Source: Exiguobacterium acetylicum DSM 20416 (GTDB lineage: Bacteria > Bacillota > Bacilli > Exiguobacteriales > Exiguobacteriaceae). Taken from it: a DNA stretch of 47,500 bases. Below, piece after piece: positions 43,182 to 47,500 of the stretch (positions within the stretch are counted from its first letter, which is position 1; each line of letters opens with the position of its first letter). Below the pieces are notes generated by a model. The model saw only the letters and a program-made list of their open reading frames with translations, ran no database searches and was not told the origin of the DNA. The DNA is taken from positions 1 to 47,500 of the forward strand of contig NZ_JNIR01000001.1 in assembly GCF_000702605.1 (NCBI RefSeq), written 5' to 3'. Position numbers and translations under genes: made by a program.

Positions 43182-44282
43182 TTGGGATTAGGATTTAGAA
43201 AGAGTTTCAAGATTGCACCTGGTGTAAGAGTTAATGTTTCGAATAAGAGTATTGGAATCAGTGGAGGCATTAAAGGGTTAAGGTATTCTGTAAATTCAAG
43301 AGGACAGCGTAGAACAACTGCAAGTATTCCTGGAACAGGTATTTCTTATACCAGTACATCAAGCTCTGGAAGAAGGTATAAAAGTGCTGCGATGAATAAT
43401 AGACAGCAATTAATTCGTCAACAGAAAGAAATTGCAAAACAAGAGGAAATACAGAGAGCAAAATATGAGGTAGAAATGTATGAAAATAAAATCGAATTAA
43501 TACATTCAATTCATAAAGAATGTGATGATACTTTCGACTGGTTAGATATAAGTCGTTCTAAACATCCGCATCACAATAATCAAATGGGTAGATATGAAAT
43601 AGAAGCACAGCATAAGCTAGATTCTTTTAAACCTAGTCTATTGCAAAAAATTATGAAATCTAGTAATAAAGCTGAACAAAAACTACGTGAAGAGTTAAAA
43701 GCTGCTAAAGAAGAAGACCACAAAGAATTTCAAGAGCTACAAAGAACTATAGACATTGCTAAGAGAGTATTAGATAAAGATGTTGAAACCTATCTTAATG
43801 TTATTGAAGAACTTTCACCTTTGGAAGATCTTTTAGAATTTGGTAGTGGTTTTGAATTCTTCATTGATGACCCAGAGGTACTAGAGGTGGAATTTAACGT
43901 CCATTCGAAAAATGTAGTACCAATACAAGTTAAATCTTTAACTAAAACTGGTAAGCTTTCTATGAAAGACATGACTAAATCAAAGTATTATGATATTTAT
44001 CAAGACTATGTTTGCAGTTGTGCAATTCGTATTGCTAGAGATATGTTCGCTGTTTTACCTTTCGAAACTATAGTTGTGCATGCCGTGGATGAACGACTTG
44101 ATACAACTACAGGTAAGGAATCAATAATTACAATTCTTTCTGTAAAATTTATTAGAGGAACACTCAATGCTCTTAATTTTGAAGCACTCGACTGCTCAGA
44201 TTCAATGATGAACTTTGTTCATAACATGGATTTTAAGAAGACGAAAGGATTTTTACCTGTAGATAAATTAAAATTCATTTAA
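43182..44282 (+). CDS. DUF4236 domain protein, AT-rich insert gene
   Basis: This is a 366-residue protein. The N terminus (LGFRKSFKIAPGVRVNVSNKSIGISGG..IPGTGISYTS, about residues 1-60) is a clear DUF4236 domain; residues 75-115 and 160-215 are charged and probably coiled coil; the C-terminal 130 residues look like a mixed alpha/beta domain that I do not recognise. TTG start at 43182 behind GAGGAGAGGG. Codon use is visibly more AT-rich than in guaA or the mtn genes, suggesting transfer. It lies between the two copies of the guaA-terminator repeat. Function unknown. Confidence 0.75.
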   Translation: MGLGFRKSFKIAPGVRVNVSNKSIGISGGIKGLRYSVNSRGQRRTTASIPGTGISYTSTSSSGRRYKSAAMNNRQQLIRQQKEIAKQEEIQRAKYEVEMYENKIELIHSIHKECDDTFDWLDISRSKHPHHNNQMGRYEIEAQHKLDSFKPSLLQKIMKSSNKAEQKLREELKAAKEEDHKEFQELQRTIDIAKRVLDKDVETYLNVIEELSPLEDLLEFGSGFEFFIDDPEVLEVEFNVHSKNVVPIQVKSLTKTGKLSMKDMTKSKYYDIYQDYVCSCAIRIARDMFAVLPFETIVVHAVDERLDTTTGKESIITILSVKFIRGTLNALNFEALDCSDSMMNFVHNMDFKKTKGFLPVDKLKFI

Positions 44283-44425
44283 TTCCTTTCTAATTGTGAC
44301 GGATTTTGCTCACTTAATTAAAGGAGTAACTATCTAGTTTAATAAAAGGGATTCACTACTTTTAGTCTTTTTTCTACTTACTTTACTTATGTTTTACTAT
44401 CTAATGCTGTGTTAATTAATCTCAA

Positions 44426-44512
44426 AATTCGATTTTAAAATGAAACTCTCTTTTATTCGGATGATTTATGAATGAGAGTGAGTTTTTTTGTGACCAATAG
44501 TATGGAGCTGTT
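44426..44512. repeat. guaA-terminator repeat, copy B (diverged)
   Basis: Same 87-base length as copy A with AT-shifted substitutions, still forming a terminator hairpin. In the rest of 44283-44560 I see only AT-rich DNA and the ribosome site of the next gene. Confidence 0.8.
44445..44489 (+). terminator. terminator after the DUF4236 gene (copy B)
   Basis: ACTCtC..ATTC / GAAT..GaGtGAGT hairpin is followed by T7; weaker than copy A. Confidence 0.7.
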
Positions 44513-44560
44513 TCTTCAACTCTTGAATACATCATTAAAAGAAACAGGAGGCGCACTCTC

Positions 44561-45112
44561 ATGATAGATTGGACATGGACTGAAGTCGATCGACTAGAAA
44601 AACAAGAGAAATGGAATGAAGCCAAAGTATATCTTTTAAAATCTTGGAGACAACATCCTGATGATCTCAAAACAGTCATTCGACTGGGCTTTTTTTGTTG
44701 GTACGTCACCTTTGAACATGGACCATTAGGAATTACAGAGAACGACATAGATATTAAGGAATTAGAATCTTTACTAAAGGAAGTTACACATGATGGTTTA
44801 CGTCATTTTATGAACTATGAGGATTTTCTATGGTGTTTTGGTTATATGATTTCGATGACTCCTTATTATTTTGGAGAGTACAACGAGTGGGAAGAAAAAG
44901 GGACATCCATGTTACGACGTGCTCATGAATTATGTCCAGATGAACCGATTTATGCTTATTCTTATCTCAGGTCATTCTCAAATACTTACGGAACACGTGA
45001 AAACGAATTACAACAGATACAAAACGTATTAGAGAATCGTTTTAAAGGAGAGGGATTATTATCCGATTACTTTAAAAGTACGGTATTTAACATTAGACTT
45101 GATTTGAAATAG
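44561..45112 (+). CDS. orphan hypothetical protein, possibly TPR-like
   Basis: This 183-residue, acidic, aromatic-rich helical protein has AGGAGG ten bases before the ATG. Segments EKQEKWNEAKVYLLKSWRQHP and ..MLRRAHELCPDEPIYAYSYL look like two tetratricopeptide-type helix pairs, but no family is certain. No signal peptide or membrane helix. Codon use is AT-rich. It lies exactly between the diverged guaA-terminator copy and the decayed permease leader copy. An immunity or accessory role is only a guess. Confidence 0.6.
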   Translation: MIDWTWTEVDRLEKQEKWNEAKVYLLKSWRQHPDDLKTVIRLGFFCWYVTFEHGPLGITENDIDIKELESLLKEVTHDGLRHFMNYEDFLWCFGYMISMTPYYFGEYNEWEEKGTSMLRRAHELCPDEPIYAYSYLRSFSNTYGTRENELQQIQNVLENRFKGEGLLSDYFKSTVFNIRLDLK

Positions 45113-45187
45113 TAACGAATAGTCATCAAAAAAGTTTTTAATTCCGAACCTTCAGATAAAGTAAGTAGTTAAGTTTCGTTTTTATGG

Positions 45188-45216
45188 TTCAATCATAAAT
45201 TTGACCATGCTATGAT
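45188..45216 (+). promoter_or_regulatory. promoter of the decayed leader copy
   Basis: TTCAAT - N17 - TATGAT (-10 at 45211-45216) with an extended TGC before the -10. It aligns with the permease promoter at 46797; the -35 has weakened while the -10 is stronger. Confidence 0.45.
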
Positions 45217-45252
45217 GTGGCTGTCTTTGTTTTTCATATCAATAAAAATATT

Positions 45253-45319
45253 ATCGTATAATTCCGGGTACAAGGTTTGAGAGACTTTACAGGAACACCG
45301 TAATGATTGCTATTATGGC
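45253..45319 (+). other. degenerate purine riboswitch (pseudo-aptamer)
   Basis: It aligns base for base with the aptamer at 46870-46936 but has lost pairing in P2 (TTCCGGG/TTTGAGA) and P3 (AGGAAC/GATTGC), the L2 loop and the ligand-binding C in J3/1. Only L3 (ACACCGTAA) and part of P1 remain. The following terminator copy has lost its 3' strand (GGTCTTTTC instead of GGCCGTTTT). It should not sense purines. Confidence 0.7.
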
Positions 45320-45505
45320 GCACATACAACATCGTACGTTTATTGAAACGGCTTTTACTTCTTAGGTAAGGGTCTTTTCTTGTTGCGTAGCATGACTTAA
45401 ACGTTTTAAACAGGACGAATTTTAATAATGAACATGCTCTAGTAAACAGGACCAATACATTTTAAAAAGACACCCGTAACTAAAAAAGATGTACAAAAAA
45501 ATCAG

Positions 45506-45531
45506 GTTTAATCAGAAAAAAAGTAGGGGAA
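45506..45531 (+). promoter_or_regulatory. sigma-B-type promoter
   Basis: GTTTAA (45506-45511) - N14 - GGGGAA (45526-45531) is close to the sigma-B consensus GTTTAA-N13-15-GGGWAW. It lies about 84 bases upstream of the YflT-DUF2382 gene. Confidence 0.7.
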
Positions 45532-45614
45532 ATCCAAACTGTTGGCATATAAGATTGATTTTCAAGAGCTAATTATTATTTTTTGTGGCATTTATTAAAA
45601 AGGAGGAAGAGATC

Positions 45615-46619
45615 ATGACGAGAAAAGAAGGTACATTTATCCAAGTATTTAATACCCAAGCGGAAGTACTGAGTAAAGTAAACGAATTAAAAGCGCAGGG
45701 ATATGACGAAAGAGATATGTATGTCGTGGCTCAAGATAAACATTCCTTCTCTATGGTAGAGAATCAGACAAACGTCAATGTAGATACTGCCGGTGAACAA
45801 GAGCACCAAGGATTTATGGGGAAATTCATGGCTGCCTTTTCCGACGACTCTTCTACGGAAGCATTCCGGGGAATGGGCTTATCGCATGATGAATCAGAAG
45901 AATACCGTCGTCAGGTAGAAAGCGGCAAGTTGGTTTTATATGTAGACAGCGACTATGGCGATTCTTACGAAAAGCATAATCAAAGCTACAACCAAACTTC
46001 TGGAGTAAACGATAATCAATATGATCGCACGGGAGTCGAAGCAAATCGGAATCACAACGACCATCTTTCTGATAATGGTTCTCTTTCCGGTATAAATCGA
46101 GACCCAGGCTACGATAACACTCTAGGTGCAGATCGAAGCCGAGAATATGACGATACTTCAGGCGTCGATCGGTCTGATATAGATCGGACTGGCGTTACTG
46201 AAATGAACAGTGATACAGAAGAAGAACGCCTTCGCCTGCATGAAGAGCGGTTAAATGTAGATAAAGAAAGAGTGCAAACAGGGGAAGTAAACGTCAGTAA
46301 ACACGTAGTCGAAGATCAACAATCGATCGAGGTGCCGGTAGAGCGGGAAGAAGTTTATGTGGAACGGCGTAAAGTGGATCATAATGCGTCGGGAACAGAT
46401 GCTTTTGTAGATGAGAACGACTCCATCCACGTACCGCTTTCAGAAGAAAAGGTAGTAGTATCAAAAGAAGATGTAGTCTCTGAAGAAATTGTTGTTGGAA
46501 AACGTAAAGTGCGAGATACAGAAACTGTATCTGAAACGGTACGACGCGAGGAAGCAGATATTGATGAAGGTACGGATACGAGAACGGACGTAGAACGTGA
46601 CGATCGTAAACGACTGTAA
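45615..46619 (+). CDS. YflT-DUF2382 (YsnF-like) general stress protein
   Basis: This 334-residue protein has three parts. Residues about 1-110 are a YflT domain (GTFIQVFNTQAEVLSKVNELKAQGYDERDMYVV). Residues 115-205 are a low-complexity linker with repeated DRTGV/DDTSGVDRS units. Residues 210-334 are a DUF2382 domain (LRLHEERLNVDKERVQTGEV, EVPVEREEVYVERRKV, HVPLSEEKVVVSKEDVV). ATG 45615 follows AAGGAGGAAGAG. A sigma-B-type promoter lies upstream, agreeing with stress induction. The protein shares its first domain with the one at 15421. It is inserted between the two permease-leader copies and has its own terminator. Confidence 0.85.
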   Translation: MTRKEGTFIQVFNTQAEVLSKVNELKAQGYDERDMYVVAQDKHSFSMVENQTNVNVDTAGEQEHQGFMGKFMAAFSDDSSTEAFRGMGLSHDESEEYRRQVESGKLVLYVDSDYGDSYEKHNQSYNQTSGVNDNQYDRTGVEANRNHNDHLSDNGSLSGINRDPGYDNTLGADRSREYDDTSGVDRSDIDRTGVTEMNSDTEEERLRLHEERLNVDKERVQTGEVNVSKHVVEDQQSIEVPVEREEVYVERRKVDHNASGTDAFVDENDSIHVPLSEEKVVVSKEDVVSEEIVVGKRKVRDTETVSETVRREEADIDEGTDTRTDVERDDRKRL

Positions 46620-46636
46620 TAGATCAAACTAAGAGG

Positions 46637-46665
46637 GGAGATAGCGATCAGCTATCTCCTTTTTT
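46637..46665 (+). terminator. terminator of the YflT-DUF2382 gene
   Basis: GGAGATAGC / GCTATCTCC hairpin is followed by T6. Confidence 0.9.
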
Positions 46666-46752
46666 AAGGAAATTAAAAAGAATAATGGATGCCTCATTCA
46701 TTACGTCTTTTTACTGCAAATTAAAGATAACTCAAAAATAACGCTTACAAAA

Positions 46753-46764
46753 CCGAACGTTCGG
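46753..46764. promoter_or_regulatory. candidate PurR (PurBox-like) site
   Basis: Perfect palindrome CCGAACGTTCGG preceded by AAAA, resembling the PurBox core AWWWCCGAACWWT of Bacillus PurR. It lies 33 bases upstream of the -35. PurR control of the permease is inferred; the second PurBox at the usual distance was not seen. Confidence 0.4.
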
Positions 46765-46796
46765 ATAAAATAAGTGGTTAAATTTCGTTTTTATGG

Positions 46797-46825
46797 TTGA
46801 CCCGTGAATTTGAGCATGCTACGAT
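46797..46825 (+). promoter_or_regulatory. sigma-A promoter of the NCS2 permease
   Basis: TTGACC (46797-46802) - N17 - TACGAT (46820-46825), upstream of the aptamer. Confidence 0.7.
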
Positions 46826-46869
46826 GTGTCTGTTCTTATTTTTCATACCACTAAAAAAACATAAATAAT

Positions 46870-46936
46870 GCCGTATAATTCTGGGGATAGGGCCCGGAAG
46901 TCTCTACAGGAACACCGTAAAGGTTCCTACTACGGC
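46870..46936 (+). ncRNA. guanine-type purine riboswitch of the permease
   Basis: P1 GCCGTA/TACGGC, P2 TTCTGGG-GATAGGG-CCCGGAA, J2/3 AGTCTCTAC, P3 AGGAAC-ACCGTAAAG-GTTCCT, J3/1 AC followed by T. The ligand-pairing base is C, so guanine or hypoxanthine is expected. Confidence 0.9.
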
Positions 46937-46962
46937 GCACACGCAGCATCGTGCGCTTATTG

Positions 46963-46998
46963 AAACGGCTTTTACCGCTTAGGTAAGGGCCGTTTTTT
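46963..46998 (+). terminator. purine-controlled terminator before the permease
   Basis: ACGGCtTTTACC / GGTAAgGGCCGT hairpin is followed by T6. A GCGCAC/GTGCGC hairpin lies between it and the aptamer. Confidence 0.8.
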
Positions 46999-47036
46999 GT
47001 TTTCAAGGAGACGGCTTATTTGGAAGGAAGGCAATC

Positions 47037-47500
47037 ATGAGCACACAATTGAAACAGCCACACCAACCGAAAGCAAAAGAAAATGCGATTGCGCGTTTCT
47101 TTGATTTCAATGGGCTTGGTACGAACATGCGTACAGAGTTCATCGCCGGCATGACGACATTCTTCGCCATGGCGTACATCTTATTCGTTAACCCGAATAC
47201 ATTAGCCGAAGCAGGCATGGATGCAGGAGCGGTCTTCGGTGCTACAGCACTTGTCGCAATCATCGGTTCCGTCACGATGGGATTACTCGCGAACTATCCA
47301 ATCGCGCTTGCACCAGGAATGGGACTAAATGCTTTCTTCGCCTACAGCGTCGTCATCGGAATGGGCATTCCATGGCAAACTGCACTTTCAGGTGTTCTCG
47401 TCTCAGGTCTTGTGTTCATGGTATTAACGGCTTCAGGTATTCGCGAGATGATCATCAATGCGATTCCAGAACCATTGAAAATGGCAGTTGCAGCGGGAAT
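47037..47500 (+). CDS. pbuG: NCS2/AzgA-type guanine-hypoxanthine permease (3' truncated by window edge)
   Basis: The first 154 codons of a purine permease. The N terminus reads ARFFDFNGLGTNMRTEFIAGMTTFFAMAYILFVNPNTLAEAGMD, then ATALVAIIGSVTMGLLANYPIALAPGMGLNAFFAYSVV, both diagnostic of the AzgA/PbuG/PbuO branch. The ATG at 47037 has AAGGAAGG upstream. A guanine-type riboswitch in the leader supports guanine/hypoxanthine uptake. Whether it is PbuG or PbuO cannot be decided from this fragment. It likely neighboured guaA before the accessory genes were inserted. Confidence 0.88.
   Translation, partial: MSTQLKQPHQPKAKENAIARFFDFNGLGTNMRTEFIAGMTTFFAMAYILFVNPNTLAEAGMDAGAVFGATALVAIIGSVTMGLLANYPIALAPGMGLNAFFAYSVVIGMGIPWQTALSGVLVSGLVFMVLTASGIREMIINAIPEPLKMAVAAG

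Larger units (their letters stand above)
45142..45386. repeat. permease-leader repeat, copy 1 (decayed)
   Basis: About 245 bases clearly homologous to 46750-47002: shared CCGAAC, AAGTAAGT/AAATAAGTGGTTAA, TTTCGTTTTTATGGTT, CATGCTA.GATGTG, CGTATAATTC, ACAGGAACACCGTAA, GGCGCACA, TATTGAAACGGCTTTTAC and CTTAGGTAAGGG. Homology ends in the terminator tail; the following 120 bases do not resemble the permease start. Confidence 0.85.
46750..47002. repeat. permease-leader repeat, copy 2 (functional)
   Basis: Counterpart of 45142-45386; retains an intact promoter, purine aptamer and terminator in front of the permease gene. Confidence 0.85.

Noticed and set aside
42970-46700. Prophage or transposon explanation of the accessory region
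   Set aside because: No transposase, recombinase, phage structural gene or terminal inverted repeats were found.

Overview
The window looks like chromosomal DNA of a low- to mid-GC Gram-positive bacterium of the Bacillota. Gene content, the S-box, guanidine and purine riboswitches, strong AGGAGG-type ribosome binding sites and frequent TTG/GTG starts all fit the order Bacillales. Exiguobacterium is my best guess at genus, from general impression only. No rRNA, tRNA, CRISPR array, integrase or transposase was recognised.

Layout. (1) 1-3.5 kb: the end of a phenylacetate/beta-oxidation-type cluster (3-hydroxyacyl-CoA dehydrogenase, paaJ-like thiolase, enoyl-CoA hydratase, paaX repressor) and a convergent gamma-carbonic-anhydrase/PaaY-like gene. 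Nearly all are broken by single-base indels that stop abruptly near 3.47 kb. (2) 3.9-8.5 kb: a nitronate monooxygenase-like enzyme, a YdcZ/DUF606 - Crp/Fnr - YdcZ/DUF606 cassette, and an MFS exporter with an ArsR-type repressor and its likely operator. (3) 8.7-14.4 kb: msrA under a SAM-I riboswitch, an M20 amidohydrolase, a small monooxygenase, a large SH3-repeat NlpC/P60 cell-wall hydrolase and a GNAT acetyltransferase. (4) 14.4-19.7 kb: a guanidine-I riboswitch driving ykkCD, a YflT-type stress protein, an aldo/keto reductase, an iron-type alcohol dehydrogenase, a c-di-GMP EAL protein and a DUF1294 membrane protein. (5) 19.7-27.0 kb: lemA-TPM, uppP, a ZIP transporter, an SOS-controlled Y-family polymerase with YolD, a pentapeptide-repeat protein, an MBL-fold hydrolase and a GNAT enzyme.

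(6) 27.1-36.5 kb is a methionine-salvage locus. mtnWXBD on the minus strand and mtnK-mtnA plus a three-gene sugar-type ABC importer on the plus strand diverge from one intergenic region, and each arm has its own promoter, SAM-I riboswitch and terminator. The importer is translationally linked to mtnKA and is best read as a methylthioribose uptake system. (7) 36.5-41 kb: an unassigned structured leader with a 24-codon ORF and terminator, then a moxR-DUF58-transglutaminase operon.

(8) 41-47.5 kb: guaA and an NCS2 purine permease, each under a guanine-type riboswitch, with an accessory insert between them. The insert holds an AT-rich DUF4236 gene, an AT-rich orphan gene and a sigma-B-type YflT-DUF2382 stress gene. 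It also carries a second, diverged copy of the guaA terminator and a second, decayed copy of the permease promoter-riboswitch-terminator leader. The copies occur in the order expected if a whole guaA-permease intergenic interval from a relative had been inserted into the resident one. This duplicated regulatory-RNA architecture is the most unusual feature of the window.
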